DNA of 64,000 nucleotides from Phycisphaerales bacterium (lineage in GTDB: Bacteria > Planctomycetota > Phycisphaerae > Tepidisphaerales > Tepidisphaeraceae). Both the position numbers and the translations under genes were made by a program. Each line of letters begins with the position of its first letter. The stretch's first letter is position 1. The stretch is from positions 84,163 through 148,162 of the forward strand of contig JADYZN010000039.1 of assembly GCA_020853095.1 (NCBI GenBank), given 5' to 3'. A model generated the notes under the pieces. It saw only the letters and a program-made list of their open reading frames with translations, was not told the DNA's origin and made no database searches. Positions 27,984 to 36,113 of this stretch are shown piece after piece.

Positions 27984-28934
27984 CTATGCCGAATTCACTA
28001 CGTTTTCCGGCCGGCCGGACATAAAACCCTCAACATTCCGCACCGTGGTCTCCATCAGCCGCTGCCGTGCCGACAGCGTCGCCCAGGCGATATGCGGCGT
28101 GATGATGCAGTTCTTCGCCCCCAGCAACGGGTTGTCCGCACGCATCGGCTCGGCCGACACCACATCCACCGCCGCCCCGCCCAGCCGGTTCGCATTGAGT
28201 GCCTCGGCCAGGTCCTGTTCATGGATCAACCCTCCCCGCGCGGTGTTGATCAACAGCGCCGACGGCTTCATCACCTTCAATAATTCCCGATTCACAAACC
28301 CCGCATTGGCCGGCGTCTGCGGACAGTGCAATGAAACCACATCAGACTCGGCAAACAATCGTTCCAACGACACCCGATCCGCCCGCACCGGCGACCCCGA
28401 TGCGCTGCCCGCCAACACCTTCATCCCAAATGCCTCGGCGATCTGACCCACCCGCCTGCCGATCCGCCCAAACCCCACAATTCCCATCGTCCTGCCCGAC
28501 AATTCAATCAGCGGATGCCGCCAGAAACAAAAATCCGCGCTGCGGGTCCACGCTCCCTCATGCACCAGTGCATCATGCGCCCCAACCCGATGACACAACT
28601 CCAGCAATAGCGCGAAAGTGAACTGCGCCACCGATTCAGTGCTGTAGGTCGGCACGTTGCACACCACCACCCCTTGTTGTCGTGCCGCATGAATATCCAC
28701 GATGTTGTATCCCGTCGCCATGACCGCGATCAGTTTCAACTTTGGCAATTGTGCCAACGTCGCGGCCGACAACGGGACTTTGTTGGTCAGCACCACCTGC
28801 GCATCCGCCGACCGTTCAACAATCTGGCCGGGCAATGTCCGGTCATGAATGACCACCTCCCCCAGCGCCTGCAACGATTCCCACGGATTGTCGCCGGGAT
28901 TCAGCGTGTAGCCATCGAGAACAACGATCTTCAT
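27984..28934 (-). CDS. D-2-hydroxyacid dehydrogenase, glycerate/hydroxypyruvate type
   Basis: Starting at MKIVVLDGYTLNPGDNPW (28934) gives 316 residues; the open frame runs 50 codons further upstream into the neighbouring gene and is not used. The NAD-binding motif is GIVGFGRIGRRV. The catalytic Arg is in LLINTARGGLI, the Glu in VDVVSAEPM and the His in ITPHIAWAT. Typical substrates are hydroxypyruvate, glyoxylate or related 2-oxoacids reduced with NAD(P)H in the cytosol. The start codon is 4 nt from the stop of the secreted glycosidase-like gene, so it is cotranscribed with that cluster and may handle a sugar-breakdown product. Exact substrate unknown. Confidence 0.9.
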   Translation of the reverse strand: MKIVVLDGYTLNPGDNPWESLQALGEVVIHDRTLPGQIVERSADAQVVLTNKVPLSAATLAQLPKLKLIAVMATGYNIVDIHAARQQGVVVCNVPTYSTESVAQFTFALLLELCHRVGAHDALVHEGAWTRSADFCFWRHPLIELSGRTMGIVGFGRIGRRVGQIAEAFGMKVLAGSASGSPVRADRVSLERLFAESDVVSLHCPQTPANAGFVNRELLKVMKPSALLINTARGGLIHEQDLAEALNANRLGGAAVDVVSAEPMRADNPLLGAKNCIITPHIAWATLSARQRLMETTVRNVEGFMSGRPENVVNSA

Positions 28935-28938
28935 TCGC

Positions 28939-30525
28939 TCATTGTAACGTATCCTCGACGCGAACATCGGTTTGTTCCGCCCCGACATAAAATCGAAGCA
29001 ACTGACACTTGCTGGCCGGGTCCCAGATTTTGATCCACCCGCCGTTGAGCGTGACCAGTTCATCCCCTTCCTGGGCGTCCACATCCCCCATCGCCATCGC
29101 CTTCACACCATGTCCGACTTCATATGGATCGGCCGTGCTGGATTGGGTCGAACGCAACGACCACCCGGCGATCCGCAATTGGCTTTTGGCCTTGCCGGCC
29201 GAGGGATTCACCGCCGTCCAGACGATCGGCTTGTCGGTGCTGATCTTCCTGCCGGTCAACGGGTCCCACGCCAATACCGTCTTGCCATCGGTGGTAACAA
29301 TAACCTTGGGGGCGGTCGCTTTGGGATTGGCCACCGAATCTTTCTGTCGGATCGACCATGTCCAGTCGCCGGCGTCCAGCGCGGCGTTGGCCTCTGTCCA
29401 ATACGCCATCATCGCGTCGATCCACTGCTGTTTGTCGGTCCACGGCTTCGGCGGGGCCCAATCCGTCCAGATCCAATACCCATCGGCATAGGCGGCGCTG
29501 TTGAACGACTGGCGGACGGTGAAGCGGAATTGCGTCCCATCCCCAGGCCCGGGTGACTGCGGATAATGCCCGCTGAGCAACACGGCCGGATAGGTGCGAT
29601 GGCGCGCATCCCGCGACATTTCGGCCGCCGTCACCAGCGACCATTTCAACCCCCGCGCATCGGGCTCATCGGCGTCATAGCCTCCTTCAAAAGCATTGCT
29701 CCAGATCGTGCGGCCGTACAACGTCGCATCCAGATCGATCACCGGAGCGCGGTCAGTGGCGACGTTGCGCATGATCGATTCCTTGAACGCGCCCCATCCA
29801 TACACACCGATCTGAAACGATGGATTGATCGCATCGATCGCCCTGCGAAGGGTGCGGGCCTGTTCGCCGACGCGCTTGGCCTGGCTTTCAACGTACAACG
29901 TCAACACCTGCAGCTTGTCCAGATACGCCCGGCGCTGGTCGGCCTGCGGCAGTGGATTGGGAACCGGCTTGCCCATTTCCTTGAAAAACGCCGTGAACGT
30001 CGCGTCGTCATAGGTTTCGCAAAACCCATCGGTGCTGTTCTCATCGTAAATCTCAAAATCCAGCAATGCCCCTTTGAAATTGGGATACGTCCGCGACAAC
30101 TTCGCCTGCTCGGCGATCTGCGCCGTCACTTTCGCCCACCCGGCCGGACTGAAAGGCAGCGTGTATCGCGTCGTCTTGCCCTGGCGGGTCACCGTGCGGT
30201 CCGTCCGTTCATCCTTGTCGGCGTCCGCCATCCCCAGGTTCCAGGACATCGCCGCCAACCCGGCTTTTGACGCCCCCATGCAATACCCCGGCACATCCTC
30301 CAGCCACATGTTCACCACCACGGTGAACCCCGCATCGGCCAACTGTCGAAAATCCTTCTCCGTCAGCTTTCCATGGCCGGGATAGGTCTTGGTCACGAAC
30401 AACCGCGCGCCCGGCCCCACGCGCTCGCCAAAGTGATCGGCCGCCCGAACTCCGGTTGCCATGCCGAAGACCACCGCCATGGCAAACAACGCTCTTGTGA
30501 CATAACCGCGATACGGATATCTCAT
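28939..30525 (-). CDS. Secreted TIM-barrel glycosidase-like protein of unknown family
   Basis: The ATG at 30525 gives 528 residues with a signal peptide ending near GVRAAD; a TTG one codon earlier is less likely. The sequence reads like an alpha/beta barrel: FTVVVNMWLEDVPGY, FKGALLDFEIYDENSTDGFCETYDD, FQIGVYGWGAFKESIM and IDLDATLYGRT. The acidic residues in LLDFEIYDEN are candidate catalytic or ligand residues. Near the C-terminus MGDVDAQEGDELVTLNGGWIKIWD resembles a single FG-GAP-type blade. I do not recognise the family. Location between a pseudopilin gene and a hydroxyacid dehydrogenase gene, under a sugar-type regulator, suggests polysaccharide degradation. Confidence 0.75.
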   Translation of the reverse strand: MRYPYRGYVTRALFAMAVVFGMATGVRAADHFGERVGPGARLFVTKTYPGHGKLTEKDFRQLADAGFTVVVNMWLEDVPGYCMGASKAGLAAMSWNLGMADADKDERTDRTVTRQGKTTRYTLPFSPAGWAKVTAQIAEQAKLSRTYPNFKGALLDFEIYDENSTDGFCETYDDATFTAFFKEMGKPVPNPLPQADQRRAYLDKLQVLTLYVESQAKRVGEQARTLRRAIDAINPSFQIGVYGWGAFKESIMRNVATDRAPVIDLDATLYGRTIWSNAFEGGYDADEPDARGLKWSLVTAAEMSRDARHRTYPAVLLSGHYPQSPGPGDGTQFRFTVRQSFNSAAYADGYWIWTDWAPPKPWTDKQQWIDAMMAYWTEANAALDAGDWTWSIRQKDSVANPKATAPKVIVTTDGKTVLAWDPLTGRKISTDKPIVWTAVNPSAGKAKSQLRIAGWSLRSTQSSTADPYEVGHGVKAMAMGDVDAQEGDELVTLNGGWIKIWDPASKCQLLRFYVGAEQTDVRVEDTLQ

Positions 30526-30535
30526 CAATCATCCT

Positions 30536-31174
30536 TTAATAATCAATCACCATCCACTTGTGATATTCCAGGTCGCTGAACAACCGATGTTCAACGTGAC
30601 CATCGAGATAGGCGATGTTCTGGCCGCGCGCATGCGTCTCGGCCAGCATCCCGCCGGGCTGGGTCATCGGAATGCCGCAATAAATCCCCTGAATCCAGAT
30701 GCAATTCCAAAAATACCACCCGTACGACTCGCTGAACGTGATGATCTGCGGCGAACGCAATCCCCCCGTATGGACCGGCGTATCGGTTCCATAGCCCGTC
30801 CAGTCGCTGTGTCCCAGGGCGGCGTTGTAGGCATAGGTGCGCAACGATTCCTGCGGCCCGACGGACGGATCGCCTTCGCTGGTCGGGCAACGATCACCTG
30901 GATATTTGTATCCACCGCGATCAAAAAATCCCTGCCACCTCATATCCACCGGCGAACTGACGAGCGTGGTTCGCGGAAACTTCTGCTTGTGGTCATTGAG
31001 ATACAATGACAGCGCCAAATTGAGCTGTCGCATGTTGGAAGCGCATTGCACGGCGACCGCCGATTTTCTCGCCTTCTGTAGTGCGGGCAGCAATATCGAG
31101 ATCAGAAGCGCTATGATGCCGATGACGACCAGTAGTTCCACAAGGGTAAACGCATTGCGACGGCGAAGGGGCAT
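30536..31174 (-). CDS. Type II pseudopilin-like protein with H-X9-DG motif
   Basis: The start at 31174 (GGAGG ribosome site) gives 212 residues beginning [15 protein letters not shown]. The class III prepilin signal is [21 protein letters not shown], with the cleavage before Phe and Glu5 present. The soluble part ends with [16 protein letters not shown], an exact H-X9-DG, as in the DUF1559-type pseudopilins abundant in Planctomycetes. Such proteins are inserted by a prepilin peptidase and are thought to form surface or periplasmic fibres tied to binding of polymers. The gene is between the PEP-CTERM gene and the secreted barrel protein and is likely cotranscribed with both (10 bp to the latter). 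Confidence 0.9.
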   Translation of the reverse strand: MPLRRRNAFTLVELLVVIGIIALLISILLPALQKARKSAVAVQCASNMRQLNLALSLYLNDHKQKFPRTTLVSSPVDMRWQGFFDRGGYKYPGDRCPTSEGDPSVGPQESLRTYAYNAALGHSDWTGYGTDTPVHTGGLRSPQIITFSESYGWYFWNCIWIQGIYCGIPMTQPGGMLAETHARGQNIAYLDGHVEHRLFSDLEYHKWMVIDY

Positions 31175-31202
31175 GTGAACCTCCGTCATGATCATATCCA
31201 AG

Positions 31203-31234
31203 GACTTCCCGACGCCGTTTGGCGTCGGGAAGTC
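31203..31234. repeat. Perfect 14-bp inverted repeat between PEP-CTERM and pseudopilin genes
   Basis: Arms GACTTCCCGACGCC and GGCGTCGGGAAGTC enclose GTTT. On the transcribed (minus) strand it starts 16 nt after the PEP-CTERM stop and has no U-tract, so it is more likely an RNA stabiliser or attenuator than a full terminator. Confidence 0.8.
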
Positions 31235-31249
31235 AAATCCATCCATCGA

Positions 31250-31927
31250 TCACACCAGCCGGCGCCGCCGGTCCAGCAGCATCATTCCCGCGCCAATCAG
31301 ACCCAGGCTGGCCGGTTCAGGCACCACGGTGTTCGCCGTGAGGGTGAACTCATCAATGCCGTTCACCCCTCCCGAACCTTCCTGTACGATCCACAGGTCC
31401 AATCCAACCTGTCCGGGAACGCTGTTGTCCCACGCGGCGGCGGGAACGGAACCCGTCATGGAGGTGAACCCCGAACCACCGGTCGTCACCGGCGAAAGCG
31501 TGTACCAGTTGCTGTTGACGTAATCTAGGAACCGCGCCCTCACACTGGAGCCATTCATGACCGTATTGAGCGTGATCGAGCTGACGTTGGAATCATCCAC
31601 CGGCAGGATGAACCGATACTCGATGTACATGGTCGCATCTTCCAGCAGAACGGTGTTGCCGACGCCGTCGTACTGATATCCATGATAATCATAGGTTTTC
31701 GCCGCCCAGCTTCCCAATTCATTTTCCGTATGACCACCTCCGTTTTCATCCCGCCAGGTGAACCCTTCATTGAATACGTAGGTGCCCGACGCCGGCGGAT
31801 TCTGGGTCATGGTGACCACCGCGCCTGGAGTCGCATCGTACAAGACGTACGCCTGTGATGAATTGGCCGCCAGAGTACCCAAAAACGCCGTCGCGACAGC
31901 CGCGACCAATTGATTGACCTTCTTCAT
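31250..31927 (-). CDS. PEP-CTERM sorting domain protein
   Basis: A 225-residue exported protein with AGGAG ribosome site and signal peptide MKKVNQLVAAVATAFL...SSQA. The mature part is beta-rich and low in charge (GSGGVNGIDEFTLTANT). It ends with a clear PEP-CTERM tripartite signal: VPEPAS, the hydrophobic SLGLIGAGMMLL and DRRRR. Such proteins are recognised by an exosortase, which is not encoded in the window, and are usually linked to exopolysaccharide matrix. The mature domain may be a carbohydrate-binding jelly roll, which would fit the locus, but this is inference. Confidence 0.9.
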   Translation of the reverse strand: MKKVNQLVAAVATAFLGTLAANSSQAYVLYDATPGAVVTMTQNPPASGTYVFNEGFTWRDENGGGHTENELGSWAAKTYDYHGYQYDGVGNTVLLEDATMYIEYRFILPVDDSNVSSITLNTVMNGSSVRARFLDYVNSNWYTLSPVTTGGSGFTSMTGSVPAAAWDNSVPGQVGLDLWIVQEGSGGVNGIDEFTLTANTVVPEPASLGLIGAGMMLLDRRRRLV

Positions 31928-31979
31928 AACGCTCTCCTAAAAAGAAATGAGACACAACCCCCTGACATTACAATAATTA

Positions 31980-33083
31980 TTAGGTGGTATTGCGAATCAA
32001 TAATTCCACCGGAAGCTTGCGTTCATAACGGCTCCGTTCCTCCTCCTTACCAGGCTGACAAGCCTTGTTTTCCACCCACCGTCCGATCTGACGGCCCATC
32101 TGCTCCAGATCCATCCGAATTGTGGTCAGTTGCGGGTGATAAAACGAAGACACCTGAAAATCGCCATAACCCATGACGGCCACATCTTGCGGAACGCAAA
32201 GGCCCAGCTCCTCCAGCCGCTTGATCGCGCCATAGGCCAGCAGATCGCCACCGCAGAAAATCGCCCGCGGACGCGGGTTTTTCGCCATCAAACCATCCAC
32301 GCATCGATACCCTTCATCTTCGCCATAACCAGCCGCCGTGATGTTGCCCACCAGATGCATCGAGGGGTGGTCGGCCACCGCCTGCGCGAACGCTTCCTGA
32401 CGCAATCGTCCGGCCGGGCTGTGCTGCGGCGCGATTGTCGCCACGGTTTGATAGCCGCGCTCACTGAAATGTTGTGCCGCCAGCGCCCCACCCTGTTGCT
32501 CGTCAAAATAAATCTGCCCCGCCTGCAACCCTTCCAGTCGATTGCCGTACACCATCAACGGCACCCCCAGCGCCAACATGCTTAAAATAAACGGCCGGCT
32601 GTTGTCGCTGCCGTAGGAGTAGATGATCGCGGCCGGATTGTGATTGCGGATGTCTTCCAGTTCGGTTTCCGGGTCGTGTCCCCAGTCATTGATCAGCACA
32701 ACCTGCCGCAACCCCGCCTGACGCAACCGCTCCCCCAACGCGCCGATGATCCGACCAAAATAAACGTCTTCTCTCAGAAATTGCCAGGATTGATGCCCCA
32801 ATAACAAAACCGTCGAGCTGGCTTTCCCAGTCTCCACCGGCAGACTTTTGAAAAACGTTCCTTTGCCGACACGGCGATCCAAAATCCCTTCCCGCACCAA
32901 CTCTTCCAACGCCCGGCGGGCCGTGGTCACGGAAATCCCCAGGTCTTTCATCAAAACCGCTTCGGTACAGACCTTATCGCCGGGCTTGGCGCCGGTTCGC
33001 AATATGTGCTGATAAATCTCCTGTTTCGCCTGCTTATATTTGGCATGGCCCTGAATCGTCGAGATTTGCCGTAGACGGGACAT
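31980..33083 (-). CDS. GntR-type HTH / LacI-type sensor transcriptional regulator
   Basis: A 367-residue regulator with a GntR winged helix at about residues 10-80 (TEAVLMKDLGISVTTARRALEELVREGILDRRVGKGTF) joined to a periplasmic-binding-protein-like sensor at about 90-360, as in AraR. Sensor markers include PAAIIYSYGSDNSRP, GVPLMVYGNRLEG, FDEQQGGALAAQHFSERGY and VAVMGYGDFQVSSFYHPQLTTIRMD. These proteins bind a sugar and release DNA. It is first on the minus strand before the PEP-CTERM, pseudopilin and glycosidase-like genes, which are its probable targets. A strong promoter and a dyad lie in front of it. Confidence 0.92.
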   Translation of the reverse strand: MSRLRQISTIQGHAKYKQAKQEIYQHILRTGAKPGDKVCTEAVLMKDLGISVTTARRALEELVREGILDRRVGKGTFFKSLPVETGKASSTVLLLGHQSWQFLREDVYFGRIIGALGERLRQAGLRQVVLINDWGHDPETELEDIRNHNPAAIIYSYGSDNSRPFILSMLALGVPLMVYGNRLEGLQAGQIYFDEQQGGALAAQHFSERGYQTVATIAPQHSPAGRLRQEAFAQAVADHPSMHLVGNITAAGYGEDEGYRCVDGLMAKNPRPRAIFCGGDLLAYGAIKRLEELGLCVPQDVAVMGYGDFQVSSFYHPQLTTIRMDLEQMGRQIGRWVENKACQPGKEEERSRYERKLPVELLIRNTT

Positions 33084-33084
33084 C

Positions 33085-33098
33085 GGAAACAGGTTTCC
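33085..33098. promoter_or_regulatory. Dyad operator candidate at the regulator's start codon
   Basis: GGAAAC-AG-GTTTCC is a perfect 6+6 inverted repeat lying 1 nt before the regulator's ATG and downstream of its promoter. Its place suggests autoregulation by blocking transcription or ribosome binding. Confidence 0.5.
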
Positions 33099-33120
33099 TT
33101 TGAGTTGTAGCTTTATAACT

Positions 33121-33148
33121 ATAATACTATAATTTGGAAAACTGTCAA
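33121..33148 (-). promoter_or_regulatory. Sigma-70-type promoter of the GntR/LacI regulator
   Basis: On the minus strand TTGACA (33143-33148) and TATTAT (33121-33126) are separated by 16 bp in AT-rich DNA. The -10 ends 37 bp before the regulator's start codon. Consensus match is 11 of 12. Confidence 0.7.
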
Positions 33149-33172
33149 GAAAATTTTTTCACTACCATCGAA

Positions 33173-34639
33173 CTATTGCGTCGGTTCATGGAAAAACGCA
33201 CTGGCGGGGATGGGGTGTTCCTGTTTGGTGGCCAGCGTGATCCAGGCCAGTTTGATTTTGGCCGTGCCGGTCCCATCCCAGAATTCGACGGTGATCGGGT
33301 GAAATCCTTCGGGCAGGTTGACCGTGGCCGCCTGTCCTTTGCGGGCATGGGTCAGATCGGGTGCGTCGATCAGCAGTTGATCGTTCAGCCAGAGTCGAGC
33401 ACCGGTGTTGGCGATCAGCACCAGCGTATGTTTGCCTGCGGCCGCAGGATGCAGCAGGCCGGTCCAGCGGATTGAAAAATGGTCTTTGGAGACCTGCGGA
33501 TCGGGGGATTGGTTGCCAAAATCAAAGTCGATCTGCGCATCGATGCGGGTTTTTAGGCATTGGCCGAATCCTTCATCGGCAAAAATCTCGGCGATCAGCC
33601 CCGGCCGCAGGCCGCGCTGGCGAACATCCTCGGCATCCATCTCGGCCAGCCGTTTTTCGACCAGTGAAAGGCTGAACCCCGACAGCCCCGCATGGGATTT
33701 GCGATACCACCCGGCCGCGTGAAGACGAAAGTTCCGTCGAATCAGCCACGGATCGGCCGGGGCCAGATCCCACCAGCCATGTCCCACCCGCATCTGTTCC
33801 GCCGCATCGGTTGGATTGGCAAGCTCCGCCTCGGCCGCCGACCGGCCGGCGACATCCGAACCACCGGCCAGCAACGGCAATCCACGCTGCCAGTCCCCTT
33901 TGACCGCGCATAAAAAAAGCCCCGCCTCCGAACGCCCGGCTGGATCGTCGCTCCCATGGGCCAGCCGCACCAGCAGCGGCTGGACCCGCTGATGCTGGTT
34001 TCGTAAAAAAATCAGCTCCTTTTGCCGATCCTGAATCTCCTTCACCAACGATGGATTTTTGCTTCGCTGGGCCGCCGATTCGGCCATCGACGCCAATTCC
34101 ACCGCATCATCGTATTGATCCTCCATGATCGCCAGATCGACGCTGCGCAACGCTCCCCTGGCCAGCGCATCCAACCCCGCCCCCTGCGCGACGACCTGGG
34201 CCACGCGCAACATCGCCCGCCGCAACGCCAGCCGCGAGACGTCAAATTGATCCGCCAGGGTCTCGATCGCCCGCCACGCCGTTGGAAGATCGGCCACGCC
34301 GGCCGACAAACCGGCCGATTCCCGCAGCAACACAAACCGACCCGCCGGATCATCGCGCGTCTGCAATCCCAAATTCAACAATTTGCGACCCAGCGCCTTT
34401 CGCCCCCCGGCCGACCGATCCGCATACTCGGCCGCGAAAACCTGCTGAATCAACCGAAGCGATTTGTCCTGATCCGATGAATTTGGAACCGGCAGTCGAA
34501 TGGATGAATTGACCGCCACAGGCCGACTGGATGATTGAGTCGTCGTCGCCGACCGGCTGGTCGCCTTTGGCAGACCCGCCCCCACGGCCGTGCCGCCCAG
34601 GAACAGCAACACGATGGCCAGCCTCAATCGCGACGGCAC
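33173..34639 (-). CDS. Exported protein with C-terminal PA14-like domain
   Basis: The GTG at 34639 is chosen because GGAGG sits 4 nt before it; this gives 488 residues with a signal peptide (RLRLAIVLLFLGGTAVGAG). The middle, about residues 60-330, is helical and TPR-like without a clear motif. From about 345 to the end a PA14-type beta domain is visible: GLIAEIFADEGFG, HFSIRWTGLLHPAAAGKHTL, LIANTGARLWLNDQLLIDA and FHPITVEFWDGTG. PA14 domains bind carbohydrate. It is upstream of the regulator on the same strand, separated by that gene's own promoter. A polysaccharide-binding role is likely but unproven. Confidence 0.8.
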   Translation of the reverse strand: MPSRLRLAIVLLFLGGTAVGAGLPKATSRSATTTQSSSRPVAVNSSIRLPVPNSSDQDKSLRLIQQVFAAEYADRSAGGRKALGRKLLNLGLQTRDDPAGRFVLLRESAGLSAGVADLPTAWRAIETLADQFDVSRLALRRAMLRVAQVVAQGAGLDALARGALRSVDLAIMEDQYDDAVELASMAESAAQRSKNPSLVKEIQDRQKELIFLRNQHQRVQPLLVRLAHGSDDPAGRSEAGLFLCAVKGDWQRGLPLLAGGSDVAGRSAAEAELANPTDAAEQMRVGHGWWDLAPADPWLIRRNFRLHAAGWYRKSHAGLSGFSLSLVEKRLAEMDAEDVRQRGLRPGLIAEIFADEGFGQCLKTRIDAQIDFDFGNQSPDPQVSKDHFSIRWTGLLHPAAAGKHTLVLIANTGARLWLNDQLLIDAPDLTHARKGQAATVNLPEGFHPITVEFWDGTGTAKIKLAWITLATKQEHPIPASAFFHEPTQ

Positions 34640-34711
34640 GGTGCCTCCGTGCAATGATCCTATTCAACAAATGGACATGCAGGCAATGAAATTGACCTGC
34701 CGCGACAGGGC

Positions 34712-35878
34712 CTACCGCACGCCCAGCAGAACCTCGTTGGTCAACTGGTCCAGCTTTTCGTAGAGCAGGGGGGCATTGGCCAGTTTGTGGCGGTTCAAGG
34801 GTTCGGCCAGCAGTTTTTTGGCGTTGGCGGCGGAGAATTTCCGGGTCAGTTTCGACAGGCCGGCATCTTCCACGTTGATCTGCTTCAACAACGACTGGAT
34901 CTGTTTGTCGGCATTCCAGCGGCGGGCTTTTTCACGCAGGATCATGTAATTGCGCATGCTGCCGGCGGCGAAGTTTTTGACGTCCGCGGTGTTGGACTGG
35001 CGATAGGCGTGCGAATCAAAATGCCGTGGGCCGTTGTAGCCGTAATCTTCCAGCAGCTTGACCAGGAAAAAGGCGGATTTGAAATTGACCGAGGCGAACC
35101 GGAAATCCTGATCATACCGGCCCATCTCCTGATCGTTCAGATCAACGTGGAACAGCTTCTTTTGTTCCAGCGCCTGGGCAACGTGATGGACGAAATTCAG
35201 TCCCGCCATCGTCTCGTGGGCGAATTCCGGGTTGACGCCGCACATGTCCGGATGGTCCAGCGTCGGGATCAGCGCCAGGTACGAACCGGTCACCGCGAAA
35301 TACATGTGCCCGCGCGGCTCGTTGGGTTTGGCTTCAAAAGCGAAGCGATAGCCGTATCGCTGTTTAAGGCTGTATTCGCACAGAAAGTTGATCGCCTCGC
35401 GGAATCGTTTGATCGCCTCGATCGGATCCTTGGTGGCATCCGACTCGGCTCCTTCGCGGCCGCCCCAGAAGACGTAGATTTTCGCCCCGCATTCTGCCCC
35501 CAGGTCCATCGCGCGCATGGTCTTTTGAATGGCATAGGCGCGGATGCGGGCATTGTTGCTGGTGAACGCGCCATCCTTGAAGACCGGTTCGGAAAAGAGA
35601 TTGGTTGTCGCCATCGGGTTGACCAGGCCGTTGGCCCGCATCGCCCTTTTGAAGTCGCGCACGATCCGGTCGCGCTCGGCGGGGGTGGCGTCGATGGGAA
35701 CCAGATCGTTGTCGTGAAAATTCACGCCGTACGCCCCGACCTCTCCCAGCAGATTGCACGCCTCCACCGGCGAAATCGCCTCCCGCACCGGCCCGCCAAA
35801 CGGGTCGCGGCCGATGTTCCCCACCGTCCACAGGCCAAAGGTGAATTTCATTTTCGGATCGGGTTGATAATCGGCCAT
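34712..35878 (-). CDS. xylA: Xylose isomerase
   Basis: A 388-residue group I (Streptomyces-type) xylose isomerase of standard length. The catalytic His/Asp pair is in NFHDNDLVP (H55, D58), followed by YVFWGGREG and the metal-binding [11 protein letters not shown], with LFHVDLNDQ carrying further metal ligands and FDSHAYR near residue 290. It interconverts xylose and xylulose (and glucose/fructose) in the cytosol with two divalent metal ions. No xylulokinase gene is adjacent. A LacI-type operator candidate lies 34 bp upstream of the start, in the gap shared with rpoN. Confidence 0.95.
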   Translation of the reverse strand: MADYQPDPKMKFTFGLWTVGNIGRDPFGGPVREAISPVEACNLLGEVGAYGVNFHDNDLVPIDATPAERDRIVRDFKRAMRANGLVNPMATTNLFSEPVFKDGAFTSNNARIRAYAIQKTMRAMDLGAECGAKIYVFWGGREGAESDATKDPIEAIKRFREAINFLCEYSLKQRYGYRFAFEAKPNEPRGHMYFAVTGSYLALIPTLDHPDMCGVNPEFAHETMAGLNFVHHVAQALEQKKLFHVDLNDQEMGRYDQDFRFASVNFKSAFFLVKLLEDYGYNGPRHFDSHAYRQSNTADVKNFAAGSMRNYMILREKARRWNADKQIQSLLKQINVEDAGLSKLTRKFSAANAKKLLAEPLNRHKLANAPLLYEKLDQLTNEVLLGVR

Positions 35879-35911
35879 CGTGCCACCTCTTCGCTTGAAA
35901 AATGTCCATCA

Positions 35912-35927
35912 ATGCAAACGATTGCAT
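35912..35927. promoter_or_regulatory. LacI-type operator candidate upstream of xylA
   Basis: ATGCAAACGATTGCAT is a perfect 6+6 dyad with a central CG, the form bound by LacI/PurR/CcpA-type regulators. It lies 34 bp before the xylA start, where a repressor would act. Confidence 0.6.
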
Positions 35928-35930
35928 CTT

Positions 35931-35947
35931 CGCAACAAAATGTTGCG
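35931..35947. promoter_or_regulatory. Second dyad between xylA and rpoN
   Basis: CGCAACA-AAA-TGTTGCG is a perfect 7+7 inverted repeat three bases after the LacI-type operator. It may be a second, weaker operator or belong to a different regulator. Confidence 0.45.
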
Positions 35948-36026
35948 CAAGTGTGCCCGAAACAAACCGGTGAATCAAGCGTGAAGAACAGTATGACACA
36001 GGTTCCCAGGCACGGAAAAATAACCT

Positions 36027-36054
36027 TTGCCGGCCGGAATCGGAGTGCTATATT
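36027..36054 (+). promoter_or_regulatory. Candidate promoter for rpoN
   Basis: TTGCCG (36027-36032) and TATATT (36049-36054) are separated by 16 bp, with the -10 ending 59 bp before the rpoN start. It is a fair match to a housekeeping promoter. Confidence 0.5.
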
Positions 36055-36113
36055 GAGGTGTGTAGCAAAGTTTGTGCCCGAAATGGGCGATGAATTGTAA
36101 GTAGGGAATTATT

